From Cepaea nemoralis (lineage: Eukaryota; Mollusca; Gastropoda; Stylommatophora; Helicidae): a stretch of DNA of 64,000 bases. The stretch covers positions 417,501-481,500 of the forward strand of contig JACEFZ010024489.1 of NCBI GenBank assembly GCA_014155875.1. The letters run 5' to 3'. Both the position numbers and the translations under genes were made by a program. This document shows positions 36,587-48,896 of the stretch, piece by piece. Each line of letters opens with the position of its first letter. The first letter of the stretch is position 1. The notes beneath the pieces are model-generated. The model was given only the letters and a program-made list of their open reading frames with translations, did no database searches and was not told the DNA's origin.

Positions 36587-36680
<94 letters not shown>
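36587..36680. repeat. (TA)n microsatellite
   Basis: About 47 TA units. The first Helitron-like element begins right after it with TC. Confidence 0.97.
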
Positions 36681-36683
<3 letters not shown>

Positions 36684-37557
36684 TATATATAAATTGCGAT
36701 CTCTGTCTGTCTGTCTGTATGTATGTATGTATGTATGTATGTCCTTTATTTGTTCGCGAACGGCCCATCCGATTGAGATAAAATTTTCTACACGCCTTCC
36801 TTTCATTCCAGCGCTGCCAACTGTGATATTTTGTTAGTGTGAAATCGCCTGCTTACTCAGTATTATTTCATTTTTCATTTTTCATTATAATTTCATATAT
36901 CTCAGGGGACCTAACTCTGTAAAAGTTATTTCAAGGGGCATAACTTTTCTGTATAACTTATAGTCATATTGTGGCATTGTTTTCAAAGATTTATAAACTT
37001 TTTGTCCATAGTTATGTACCGGCACATGAGTTATAATAAATAATGATACAATCTATAAGGCATTTTCAAAGTTTTCATTAAAATAATGCACAATGCATAA
37101 CATTGTAACTCATCTTTTTTTGCTTAAGAAGTTACTGTAGTCATGCAGGTGATTAGAAAGAGTTTTCATTAAAAATAATGGATGGTGTGTGGAAGGACAT
37201 TCTTTTAAGTTACTTTTTTTGTTGTATGAATTTAATGAGAACTTATATGACTACTTATATGAATTAAATGAGATGCTCCCCACCAGGGACTGGGCGAAGC
37301 CGGACAGGGTCAGGCAGACAGATAGACAGACAGACAGAGAGATAGACAGTCGGGAACAGGAACTTATATGACTACTTATATAAATTAAATGAGATGCTTC
37401 ACACCAGGAGCTGGGCGATGCCGGGCCGGGTCAGACAGACAGACAGACAGACAGACAGATAGTCGGTAACGGGAACGGGAACTTATATGACTACTTATAT
37501 GAATTAAATGAGATGCTCCCCACCAGGGTCTGGGCGAAGCCGGGCCGGGTCAGCTAG
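36681..37557 (+). mobile_element. Helitron-like non-autonomous element, copy 1
   Basis: It begins TCTTATATATAAATTGCG after an A and ends GGGTCAGCTAG, as Helitrons start with TC and end with CTRR. An imperfect hairpin with GGGCGAAGCC lies just before the end. (GTCT)n and (GTAT)n runs follow the 5' end. Three tandem units of about 120 bp containing ACTTATATGACTACTTATAT and the hairpin fill the 3' part. It encodes no protein. The inverted relative at 37578-40638 shares both ends. Confidence 0.55.
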
Positions 37558-37906
37558 AGTATATATATATATATATACTAGCTGACCCGGCCCGGCTTCG
37601 CCCAGACCCTGGTGGGGAGCATCTCATTTAATTCATATAAGTAGTCATATAAGTTCTCGTTCCCGTTACCAACTATCTGTTTGTCTGTCTGTCTGACTAT
37701 CTGTCTGTCTGTCTGTCTGACCCGGCCTGTCTTCGCCCAGACCCTGATGGGGAGCATCTCATTTAATTCATATAAGTAGTCATATAAGTTCCCGTTCCGA
37801 CTATCTATCTGTCTGTCTGTCTGACCCGGCCCAGCATCGCCCAACTCCTGGTGGGGAGCATCTCATTTAATTCATATAAGTAGTCATATAAGTTCCCGTT
37901 CCCGAC

Positions 37907-37967
<61 letters not shown>

Positions 37968-38070
37968 GTCTGTCTGTCTGTCTGACCCGGCCCAGCCCAT
38001 GGTGGAGAGCATCTCATTTAAATCATATAAGTAGTCATATAAGATCCCGTTCCCGACTATCTGTCTGACT
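37240..38070. repeat. Tandem 3'-terminal units of the Helitron-like elements
   Basis: A unit containing TTATATGACTACTTATATGA, GAGATGCTCCCCACCAGG, the GGGCGAAGCC hairpin and a GACA microsatellite occurs three times in + orientation and four times in - orientation, mirrored around 37567. Confidence 0.85.
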
Positions 38071-38091
38071 GTCTGTCTGTCTTGGGTAAAT

Positions 38092-40107
38092 GGAGGAGGG
38101 AGGAGGAAGAGGGAGGTGGAGGAGGGAAGAGGAGGGAGGAGGAGGGAGGAGACAGGAGGAGTAGGGAGGAATAGGATGGAGGAGGAGGGATTAGGAGGAG
38201 GAGGGAGGAGTAGGGTAGAGGAGGAGGCGAGGAGGAGGGAGGAGGAAGAGGGAGGAGGAGGGAGAAGGAGGGAGGAGGAGACCGCAGGAGGAGAAGGGAG
38301 CAGGAGGAGGAGAGGTGGAGGAGGAGGGAGGAGGAGGAGAGAGTAGGAGGAGGGAGGAGGCGGAGGGAGAAGGAAGAGGAGGAAGAGGGAGGAGGAAGAG
38401 GGAGAAGGAAGGAGGGATAAGGAGGAGAAGGAGGAGGAGGAGGAGGAGGGAAGAGGAGGGGAGGAGGAGGAGGGAGGAGGAGGAATGTGAAGGGAGGAGG
38501 AGGAGGAGGGAGGAGGTAGAGGGAGGAGGAGGAGTGAGGCGGAGAGAGGAGGAGGAAGAGGGAGGAGGAGGAATGTGAAGGGAGGAGGAGGGAGGAGGAA
38601 GAAGGAGGAGGAGGGAGGAGGAGTGATGAGGAGGAGGGAGGAGGAGGAGGAGGGAGAGAGAGAGGAGGAGGGATGAGGAGGAGGGAGGAGGAGGAAGAGG
38701 GAGGAGGAGGAATGTGAAGGGAGGAGGAAGGAGGAGGTAGAGGGAGGAGGAGGAGTGAGGAGGAGGAGGAGGGAGGAGGAGGGGAGGAGGGAGGAGGAGG
38801 AGGAGGGAGGAAGGAAGAAGGAGGAGGAGGGAGAAGGAGGGAATGCGGAGGAGGAGGGATGGAGGATGAAGAGGGAGGAGGATGAAGAGGGAGGAGGAGG
38901 AATGTGAAGGGAAGAGGAGGTAGAGGGAGGAGGAGGGAGGAGGAGGAAGAGGGAGGAGGAGGAATGTGAAGGGAGGAGGAGGTAGAGGGAGGAGGAGGGA
39001 GGAGGAGGAGTGAGGAGGAGGCGAGGGAGGAGGAGGAATGAGGAGGGAGTAGGGAGGAAGAAGGACGAGGAGGGAGAAGGAGGGATGAGGAGGAGGAGGG
39101 AGGAGGAGGAAGAGGGAGGAGGAGGAATGTGAAGGGAGGAGGAGGGAGAGGGAGGAGGGGGAGGGGAAGAGGAAGAGGGTAGGAGGAAGAGTGGAGAGGA
39201 GGAGGGAAGAGGTAGAGGGAGGAGGAGGAGGGAGGAAAAGGGAGGAGGGGGAGGAGAGAGGAGGAGGAGGGAGGAGGTAGGATGAGGAGGAAGAGGGAGG
39301 AGGAGGGATGAGAAGGAAGGAGGAGGAAGAGGGAGGAGGAGGATGGAGGAGGGAGAGGGAGGAAGAGGGAGGAGGAGGAAGGAGGAGGAAGAGGGAGGAG
39401 GAGGATGGAGGAGGGAGAGGGAGGAGGGAAGAGGAAGAGGGTAGGAGGAGGAGGGGGAGAGGAGGAGAAGAAGGGAGAAGGAGGGAGGAGGAGAAGGAGG
39501 AGGAGGAGGGAGGAGGAGGGGAGAGGAGGGAGGAGGCAGAGGGAGAAGAAGGAAGGAGGAGGAGGAAGGAGGGAGAGGAAGGAGGGAGAATGAGGATGGG
39601 AGGAAGGAAAAGGAGGTGGAAGAGGAGGAGGAGGGAGGAGGAAAGAGGTAGGGGGAGGAGGAGGTAGAGGGAGGAGGAGGAGGAAGGAAAGGGATTAGGA
39701 AGAGGCGGAGAAGGGAGGAGGAGGGTGGAGGGAGGAGGAGGTAGAGGGAGGAGGAGGGAGGAGGTAGGAGGAGGAGGAAGAGGGAAGAGGGAGAAGAGGG
39801 AGAGGAGGGAGGATGATGAGGGAGAAGGAGGCAGGAGGAGGAGGAGGGAGGAGGAGGAGGCAGGAGGAGGAGGAGGGATGAGGAGGGAGAGGGAGGAGGA
39901 GGGAAGATGAGGGAAGGAGGGGGAGGAGGCGGAGGGAGTAGGAGGGAGGAGGATGGAGGAGGACTGGAGAGGAAGAGGGAGAAGGAAGAGGGAGAAGGAG
40001 GAGGGAGAGGAGGAGGAAGAGGAGGAGGGTGGAGGGAGGAGGTAGAGGGAGGAGGAGGGAGGAGGTAGAGGGAGGAGGTAGAGGGAGGAGGAGAAGAGAG
40101 GAGGAGA
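38092..40107. repeat. 2-kb GGA-type polypurine tract
   Basis: The + strand is almost purely purine for 2 kb (GGAGGA with GAAGAGGGA, GGTAGAGGG and GAATGTGAAGGG variants). Blocks containing GAATGTGAAGGGAGGAGG recur irregularly. A 718-codon Ser/Pro/Leu-rich minus-strand ORF across it is a compositional artefact. Confidence 0.97.
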
Positions 40108-40214
40108 GAGTTCGCCATTCCGAATTCATACTCGTCTAGTTCTTCCCTTCTACACGACTGTAGATAACTTCCTTACACATAAAAAGATGAATTGTTATTG
40201 ATATTGCCGTGGCA

Positions 40215-40325
40215 TGGAGGAATATCAGCAGCAGAGTTGATCCAGAAAACCAAAGACTGAGATCTACGGAGAGCCATGAACGCCTACGCCAGCCGGCACG
40301 GCACTTGATGATGATGATTGCCGTG
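40215..40325 (+). pseudogene. RTE2 LINE 3' end
   Basis: GAATATCAGCAGCAGAGTTG, then GAGAGCCATGAACGCCTACG and CCGGCACGGCACTTGATGAT correspond to the end of the RTE2 copies at 50.75 and 59.28 kb, with a short GATGAT tail. It lies inside Helitron-like copy 2. Confidence 0.75.
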
Positions 40326-40635
40326 TGACGATTCTGTGTAGTCACGTCATTTTCTTCCCTTTCCCTAGCGTTTTGGTTCGGGGATTCTTTCATCATCATC
40401 ATCATATATTTACGTACGTATTTTGGGAGGGGGAGGAGGGAGGAGGAGGAAGAAGAAAAAAAAACTATGACAGTTGGCAGCGCTGGAATGAAAGGTAAGG
40501 CGTGTAGAAAATTTCATCTCAATCGGATGGGCCGTTCGCGAACAAATAAAGGACATACATACATACATACATACATACAGACAGACAGACAGACAGACAG
40601 ATAGACAGACGGACGGAGATCGCAATTTATATATA

Positions 40636-40638
<3 letters not shown>

Positions 40639-40714
<76 letters not shown>
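40639..40714. repeat. (TA)n microsatellite
   Basis: About 38 TA units form the outer border of Helitron-like copy 2, mirroring 36587-36680. Confidence 0.97.
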
Positions 40715-40716
<2 letters not shown>

Positions 40717-41399
40717 CCATGTCACAGAAACCAAGGAGTAAAAGACATAAAAACACGAATAGATGCTAAAATGATAGATTTTATACATCAAAAGTATTAG
40801 TAACAAACGCACCAATATAGCGTAATTAAAACACGTCACAAAAAGGCATCAATTAATAACCCAAAGGACATAATTTCACTTTGGCATGGAACCTCGACTC
40901 AAACACTACGTTTTTTAAACAGCACACATACAGACACCAGTTGTCATTGAAAAACCGTTAGGATCCATAGTAAGACTTACCAGTTAACAGCCAGGGCATC
41001 TACATGAAACCAACAACTTGATAGATACACCATGCAGGCGCCAGCTGTATTTGGCTCAGCGACAGTTAAGGAAAGAGAGAAAAGGAATTGTGATAAACTG
41101 TTGAACATTCTGCGCTTATACCACCAGTGTTTATGGTGACGAACGCTCCTCTTATGAGAGAGAAGCTACACAGGAAGAACGGGCGGCTGATGGGATACTT
41201 CTTCTTCTGCTGCGTTCATCCGCAGAGTTTTTACTGACTTGGTTGCGTTGTGCCTGTTTACAGCAGAGTTGCGTTCTTGCGCCGTTAGGCCGACACATCA
41301 GACTTCTGCGGGCATTTGTTGACCGGGTTAACCTTCCCGGAGATTTGCTGGGATACTGGGCAATCTGATTGATTGTGCAAGCACAGCAAATATAGTCGT

Positions 41400-41562
41400 C
41401 TTTGGATCGTCGCACAAAGCACTAACTCCGTATCTCCAGCAACGACCCCAGGAGTCTCCGAAAATGTGTACTTATGAACAGAAGAATGCGGCCTGAAATC
41501 GAACCTACAACCTTCAGCGCCCGAGTCAGATGGCTTGACCATTTCGTCACGGAGCCTCCCCT
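41400..41562 (-). mobile_element. SINE family B copy
   Basis: On the minus strand a tRNA-like head (GTGACGAAATGGTCAAGCCA and the box GGTTCGATTTC) leads to the body with GGAGACTCCTGGGGTCGTTG and AGTGCTTTGTGCGACG. The downstream 250 bp may still belong to it. Confidence 0.7.
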
Positions 41563-42009
41563 AATCAACAATCAATCTTTTTTGGAATGAACTTGTTTTT
41601 TTGTTTTTTTTTGATTGAAGAAGTATGTCGCCTCACGATGGTGTATGAAGATAAACAATCCAATTCTCCAGTGATCGAAGAATCTACAAGGGAGGACCCA
41701 ACACACAAACAAGGTGAAAAGTGTCCGTCCTCCCAGACAATATGGACACGAGACACCTGACTCTCCTGATGTAAATGATGAACTTTATTATTGGGCTAGT
41801 TTACCTCATCCTCCAGGGCTACCTTACTACAGCCAACTAAGTGTCTGATAGACTTGTCTCCATATGTTGTTGGTGTTTTCTGTTTTGCATTTGTTGAGCC
41901 ATTGCCTCAATAAATAATTGTTAATAGTTTGACTTCGTTCTGTCGGTCTTCGTTACTGTTGGGAGCTATTTAAACAAAGAAAGTATATGTAGAAGTCCCG
42001 AGGGGACAT

Positions 42010-42215
42010 CACAACTGAACTTGAGGAAAAGATAGGTAATAAAATAGGAGCAGTGTGGTAGCATCCTTGCAGTCATCCCCATCAATTTTCCTACAATCAT
42101 AATCATCATCATCACAACTGAACTTGAGGAAAAGATGGGTAATAAAATAGGAGCAGTGTGGTAGCACCGTTGCAGTCATCCCCACCAATTTTGCTACAAT
42201 CATCATCATCATCAA
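42010..42215. repeat. 103-bp tandem duplication
   Basis: ACAACTGAACTTGAGGAAAA and the following 80 bp, ending in an ATCATC run, occur twice in direct order with only a few differences. Confidence 0.93.
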
Positions 42216-42415
42216 CTTCATCTCTTGCCATCAAGAGATGTGGAGAGTAATATTTGGCGCTCCAGCGCCCGATGGGTGGCACTGAATAGTATCATTCTGT
42301 ATAAAGTATACATTCAATTTCCTCCATAATTCTTGAGATGTGATACGTGAACGTGTGTTAAATGCATGTAATACTTTATTTCTCCGGACACATATGTTTT
42401 CCTGTTAATTTTCAG

Positions 42416-42453
42416 GTGGTAAAATTGGATCCCCACATAATAGATATGGCTAA
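42416..42453 (+). CDS. Second copy of the amylase terminal exon
   Basis: A TTTTCAG acceptor is followed by two bases completing a Gly codon and by codons for GKIGSPHNRYG and TAA. This matches the terminal amylase exon at 23512 in length, phase, stop and most residues (GAKVGSPAKRYG). AATAAA lies at 42671-42676. No other amylase exon is visible between the two copies, so this is either an alternative last exon of the same gene, the last remnant of a duplicated gene, or a recently silenced exon. The sequence alone cannot decide. Confidence 0.6.
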
Positions 42454-42670
42454 AAGCACACTGTTGTTCTATTACTTTCATGCCATTCAATTAAAATCAA
42501 GAATTTATGTAATGGTAATTGTAATATGTGATTACTTTAGTTTATATTGTGTAATGCCTGCAGTATGTACCTGACGAGATGCAGCGAAATATGCCCGGCA
42601 ATAAACCAAAAAATCTATTGTTTGTGACTTCGCTACTCAAATTCACTACTGGAAAACATTATTTTGAATT

Positions 42671-42676
42671 AATAAA
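42671..42676 (+). terminator. Candidate poly(A) signal after the second terminal exon
   Basis: AATAAA lies 218 bp after the stop codon of the duplicate exon, a distance similar to that at the first terminal exon. Confidence 0.35.
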
Positions 42677-42779
42677 ATTCCCGAAAAGGAACAGACATGT
42701 ATTCAGTTTCCTTCTTATTTATTGTGTTTCGGTGGCAATGAAATGTATATTATGCAACAAGTCACTTTCATAGAATGTG

Positions 42780-42945
42780 GCTGAGTACTGAAATGTTATA
42801 CAGAACCTTCTCTGCTGTGTGGCAGTGAGTCATGGAACATTACAACAAACTAAGAAGAACATTGAGATAATGGAAGTGCAGGTTTCTCAGACCATCTTGC
42901 GAATTCCTTTGACTATCAGAGCAACTCACATTAAGTGCCTAGAAG
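42780..42945 (+). pseudogene. LINE thumb remnant
   Basis: Codons for LLCGSESWNIT and, in another frame, KKNIEIMEVQVSQTILRIPL recall LLYGSETWxIT...MEMKFLRTILRIPW of RTE-like LINEs. Confidence 0.5.
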
Positions 42946-42946
42946 G

Positions 42947-43187
42947 AAGTCAGTATGGCCGAATGGGTAATAGCGCACGCTCTTAAACTTCCGATGTGCT
43001 GATGCCGATGTAGCGGATTCTACCCCTAAACCGGTCAGCTGGACTAAAATGTTGACTTCTCGACCTTGACTTGGGGACGTAAATTACAGATACCTCTGAA
43101 GCTGGAGTGTGTCGGACTGATGGCGAGGGAGACTGGTAATAGGGAAAGCTAATCCGCATGCAAACATCTGTCCAGTGTATTAGACGT
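42947..43187 (+). mobile_element. SINE family C, most complete copy
   Basis: The head AGTATGGCCGAATGGGTAAT and box GCGGATTCTACCCC precede TGTTGACTTCTCGACCTTGA, CTGATGGCGAGGGAGACT and TAATCCGCATGCAAACA. A SINE of family G sits directly after it. Confidence 0.75.
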
Positions 43188-43202
43188 AGTAGCATGTGCA
43201 TG

Positions 43203-43446
43203 CCGGTCTCTCTGGCCGAGGGGTTACACCACTTTCTCCGTAATCCCGTTTATCACGCAGTCTCGTAGCGGGCGAAAACTGGGAGCGGTTCGTCCCCCGC
43301 TGGTGACTTGCGGGATAACTGAGCCGGCCGCTCAGAAAGCAATGGCAAACTACTGAGTGTAATCTTGCCAAGAAATCAACAGACAGCTGAAAGATGCTGC
43401 TGTTGACAGCCATGTCCTGTAAAAGGATATGCGAATTTTAAAAAAA
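43203..43446 (+). mobile_element. SINE family G copy with TSD
   Basis: It starts with CCGGTCTCTCTGGCCGAGGG, has a B-box-like GGTTCGTCCCCCG and ends in an A-run. AGCATGTGCATG flanks it at 43191-43202 and 43447-43458. It is closely similar to the copy at 24078-24326. Confidence 0.87.
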
Positions 43447-43819
43447 AGCATGTGCATGGACTAGACTTCAGTTCAAATGGAGTGAACAAACAGAGTGCAC
43501 ATAGAAGATGGACGCATAGAAGACACACAGAAGATTGCACATCAAACCACACCATGTTGTCACAAAATACTTTAATAACACTATTACAAACATACGAAAA
43601 TATAAAAAAATCATTGTTATACAATCAAAATTTACATTATTATTGGTAACAAAGGTAATAAATATTATATTACATGCTAACATTTCATACGTGGGCCTGA
43701 GAGAGTAACTGTACACAACATGCAGTGACGTATTAAGCACAAGCGTTCATCTTTTGATGTGTTGTTATCAAGCGATGAAGTTGTCATCAAAATTATTTTG
43801 TTTTATACAAAAAGCGTGT

Positions 43820-43930
43820 CATAAAATTTTCAATGTTGGTGAAGAACCGTATGGATTTGTTGAACGGAAAGGTACAAATGATGCAATATATACTTTACGA
43901 ACACTAATAGAGAGATCAACAGAGATATAG
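43820..43930 (+). pseudogene. Short RTE reverse transcriptase fragment
   Basis: The frame GEEPYGFVERKGTNDAIYTL followed by RTLIERSTEI matches EEQYGFVEGKGTNNSICTLR of the RTE2 copy at 53.4 kb. It ends at a stop. Confidence 0.75.
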
Positions 43931-44344
43931 GGGGCCAAGAACCCTGGGGCGAATCGATATGCATCAACAAGCAACAATATTTACACTGGACAGCCAAGAG
44001 AAAATGTCTCCGCACTTTGTGGTTATCAATAATAACAATATTAGCAGGAATACTATTTATATTACTAGGATGCTATTTTCACGATTAGCTTCCTAAATAT
44101 GTGATATTTCTATTCCTTACTTCCAATATAAGGAATTGTACTGAATAAATCTATACCACTCACAAATCATAAAATGTGACTTATTTTTGTAAATCAAGAA
44201 GTAAATGTCATTTCTTCAACATTTTATAACACCAACATTTCGTTTTATGGACATAGTGGACCACGTCTGTGGAGAAATATGAAATACTGTAACGAAAATT
44301 GAAGATTATTTTCTTCATAAAATGACGACTCGATGTTTCTGGGT

Positions 44345-44730
44345 GTTCTGGTCAGATGCGGTTGTTACCAAGGATGTCTTTGAATGTTCTCGATCAGAAA
44401 CGACTGTTTCTTGAAATATCTTTGGATTTGTTCGATCAAATACCATTATTGATTTAGGCGTAATTGGATGTAATCGATCAAAAACTGCTACTTACTGATA
44501 TGTTGCTAAATGTTCTCGACCAAATAAGGCTATTTACAAGGATGCTCTTGGATGTTCTGGGTGAGATACAGCTATTCACTGTAATGTCTTTGTATGTTAT
44601 TGGTCAGACTCGGCTGTTTACTGTGAAGTCCTCCGATGATCATAAACGTGATTTTCCTAAATGTCTTTGGGTGTACTTGATCAGATACGACTGTTTACTT
44701 GGATGTCTTCGATGCTCCGACAATTGGGGC
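44345..44730. repeat. Degenerate 42-bp tandem repeat
   Basis: About nine diverged units built on GATGTTCTCGATCAGATACG and ACTGTTTACTGT-like words. The period is close to that of the 43-bp satellite, but the sequence is different. Confidence 0.7.
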
Positions 44731-44899
44731 AATAGATGCTGACGGGAAATGGGTATGTTGATGACAAAATGTTGGACAACTTCGTTGGGAACGATGGCTG
44801 TGTAAACATTGATGTAGATTCTGGCATGGTTTTGAGTAATGATGTTTAATGACGTCGCCAACAGTGTTTAATATTGATGAAATCGTGAGCCGGCGATAG

Positions 44900-45125
44900 G
44901 TTTCGTGCAGACGACGTGAAGGTAACGTGAAGGTTTTAAATTATCTGTAAGTCGATTACTTTATAGTCGACGATAATTTTCGTGCAGACGACGTGAAGGT
45001 AACGTGAAGGTTTTAAATTATCTGTAAGTCGATTACTTTATAGTCGACGATAGTTGTCGTGCAGACGACGTGAAGGTAACTGTGGCTTAAATATACGTGT
45101 ATCTGTAAGTCGATTACTTTATAGT
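44900..45125. repeat. 77-bp tandem repeat, three copies
   Basis: TCGTGCAGACGACGTGAAGG starts at about 44903, 44980 and 45057, giving an exact 77-bp period; the third copy is partial. Confidence 0.93.
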
Positions 45126-45484
45126 CAGAGTTGTGGAGAAGGGTTTACGAACGCAGATATATCGCATACCACATTCGAGTCACAACTGCGGGAGATTTGG
45201 AAGCAGACTGCCTTGCCCTGGTTTACGCACATTAGTATGAGTGCCGATCATTCAAAAAGCAATGACAAACTACCGAACTAACATGCCAAGAAATGACGAA
45301 ACATCCAATAACAAATGTTGGGTTGGACTGCGACGTCCTGTAAACGATACGCTAAATAACAAAATTAAGATTACTTTTCATCAGTCACTATTTGCACAAA
45401 AGTCTGTTGTACTGAAACTATCGTTTTCAGTTGCAGAAGGCACGCCACAACACCCTTAAGACCCATGCAATGACAAAGTCGGGA

Positions 45485-45650
45485 CTTACTTGCTTCAGAC
45501 TATCCGATGTTGACTTTGGGACATAAATTACAAGTACCTCTGAAGTCGGGGTAGGTTCGCCTGATGGCGAGGGACACCGAGTAATAAGGTAAGCTAATCC
45601 ACACGCAAAATTCAGTTCAGTGCTTCTAGAAGTAGTGTGTATGGATTACG
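45485..45650 (+). mobile_element. SINE family C, 5'-truncated copy
   Basis: GTTGACTTTGGGACATAAAT, CTCTGAAGTCGGGGTAGG, GATGGCGAGGGACACCGAGT and AGCTAATCCACACGCAAA match the body of family C without the tRNA-like head. Confidence 0.65.
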
Positions 45651-45927
45651 CTAGAGTTCAAAGCGAGCGAGGGTCCAAAAAAGTGTGCTGGTAATGTTTT
45701 CAAACTGAGGCTTTGGCGCGAACTTGTTAAATTAATTAACTGTAGTTTTCTTTGTGAAATACTGAATTGGCATGGTAACCCAGTCAATCATCAGTTTTTC
45801 TAACGGATTTACTAAAAGTCGTAAGCGACGAAGCTTGAATCCTTGATTTCATCTGAAAATGTTGCTGTATTATTAAGAAATGAAAGCGAATTTATATAAT
45901 TACGTTGAACACAAGAATCGGAATGTT

Positions 45928-46300
45928 TTATCTCTGTTTCCGTGGACGATTTTTGTTTCGTATCCCACGAATGAATGTTTTTTCTTGTTCTATTGTGTCT
46001 GTCAATACCAGCGCTCGTTTTAATCTTTTTCCTCCAGTAGTTTTTTGATAATCATGGACACCAGAGTATGGTGTAGGAAAAGAACCAGTCTCATCAACTC
46101 GATCGCTGTGAGTGTACTTAGTCAATGGTTTCGTAAAATCGTAGCCAGAAAGATGCTCTCTGTACATACGTCTTTCGTCGGGATTTTGGAAAAGAAATGC
46201 AGGAATGGCGTATTCATCCGTCAAAGGGCAGAAACCAGTGTTTATATGAAAGTCTTCGACTGCGCATTCTGGTGTGTAACAGTTGCCGTTCTTGATGCAC
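45928..46300 (-). CDS. Cysteine-rich protein, terminal exon
   Basis: The exon follows an acceptor TTGTTTCACTTTAG and runs open to TAA. It continues the cysteine pattern of the upstream exon with CIKNGNCYTPECAVED and a last Cys in TGFCPL, giving LLCIKNGNC across the junction. The remaining 90 residues have no cysteine and end in a very basic tail, RGIRNKNRPRKQR. The 2.4-kb intron contains an RTE fragment and two long microsatellites. The open frame, splice sites and cysteine continuity support a real gene. The function is unknown. Confidence 0.6.
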
Positions 46301-46418
46301 CTAAAGTGAAACAAGACATAGTTTCTTACATAATATAATTCAATGTATAGTTTCGGTCAAAATAATAACAAACTTGGAATGTATGAAATATTGCAAATTA
46401 TATCAACTGAAAATAAGA

Positions 46419-46421
<3 letters not shown>

Positions 46422-46490
<69 letters not shown>

Positions 46491-46502
46491 CTCTCTCTGT
46501 GT

Positions 46503-46569
<67 letters not shown>
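46422..46569. repeat. (CT)n microsatellite
   Basis: Nearly 150 bp of CT repeats are interrupted by GCTGTCTCTCTCTGTGTTAT-type changes. It starts inside what was a LINE reading frame. Confidence 0.97.
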
Positions 46570-48136
<1,567 letters not shown>

Positions 48137-48484
48137 GTTGTGTGTGGTTGTGTTTGTGTGTTTTGTGTGTATGCAAGCTTGCTTGTTTCAACTCAACTCA
48201 GTCAGTTTGTAAGTTAAATACTGAATAATAACCTAATTACACTTAACTATACCTATCCCCAGAGAAGTTTCAGTAGCGGTTTTCTCCACCCCCACTGGCT
48301 TCTAGCATTAGAGAAGGAAAGTTGAGTTCTGCACCACAGTCCATGCGTTGAGGGTACATTGGTAGTGGAACAAGAGAAAAACCTTTCACCAACATCACCC
48401 AGACGGTTGCAGGTACTTCTTTCAGCGCTTAGACAATCCAGAAGCTGATGCATCGGAAGTAAGAGCTGAAGATCGACCATCGAG

Positions 48485-48730
48485 AGGATTCACAACCAAA
48501 CAACTAACATACCTACCAACCAACTAACATACCAACCAACCACCAAGCCAATTAACATACCAACGGAGGATCAACCGACCAACTAACATAACAATCAATC
48601 AACCAGCTAACACACCAGCCATCCAACAAACCAACCAACCAACCAACAAACGAACTAACATACCAACCAACCAACAGACCAACTAACATAACAATCAACC
48701 AACCAGCTAACATACCAACCAATCAACCAT
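48485..48730. repeat. CCAACCAACTAACATA-type repeat array
   Basis: The words ACCAACCAACTAACATACCA and ATCAACCAACCAGCTAACA recur with variation over about 240 bp, ending just before an exon donor of the cysteine-rich gene. Confidence 0.9.
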
Positions 48731-48749
48731 GTTGCTGAAGATTACTTAC

Positions 48750-48896
48750 AACAGTTCATCATGTGACAACGGAACCAGCCCATCCCTGACACGCTGACAA
48801 GGCCAACCGTCCTGCCCAGGCAGTGGGAGGCAGTCACACTTGCAGTTTGATCCTTCCTGCGTGAGCCTGAAAGGCCGAGGGCAAACTTGTGTGCAT
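48750..48896 (-). CDS. Cysteine-rich protein, internal exon
   Basis: On the minus strand this exon runs from an acceptor CTCTTGCACAG to a donor GTAAGT. It encodes CTQVCPRPFRLTQEG, then CKCDCLPLPGQDGWPC and ends DELL. Seven cysteines in 48 residues, with a DG-x-PC motif, recall the disulfide-rich segments of small secreted proteins and of the cysteine-rich regions of some metalloproteases. I do not recognise the family. It joins in phase (TT plus G gives Leu) to the exon at 46300-45928. The N-terminus must lie further upstream, beyond 48896; no signal peptide exon could be identified. Confidence 0.6.

Larger units (their letters stand above)
37578..40638 (-). mobile_element. Helitron-like element, inverted copy 2, with giant polypurine insert
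   Basis: Read on the minus strand it starts TCTTATATATAAATTGCG at 40638 and shares GTTCGCGAACGGCCCATC and the GACA/CATA microsatellites with copy 1. It ends with tandem hairpin units and CTAG at 37581-37578, followed by T as expected for Helitron AT insertion. The two 3' ends face each other across 20 bp of TA-rich DNA. A 2-kb GGA tract and a small RTE piece lie inside. Confidence 0.55.

Noticed and set aside
37962..40118. A 718-codon minus-strand ORF rich in Ser, Pro and Leu
   Set aside because: It is the complement of the GGA polypurine tract. It has no domain, and its composition follows the repeat in every frame.
41580..42000. A possible LTR with AATAAA near 41911
   Set aside because: No second LTR, primer-binding site or coding region for gag or pol is visible, so it is left unassigned.
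48253..48480. A 75-codon minus-strand ORF near the cysteine-rich gene
   Set aside because: It has no start or splice support and no recognisable domain. It may be a transposon piece, but I could not assign it.
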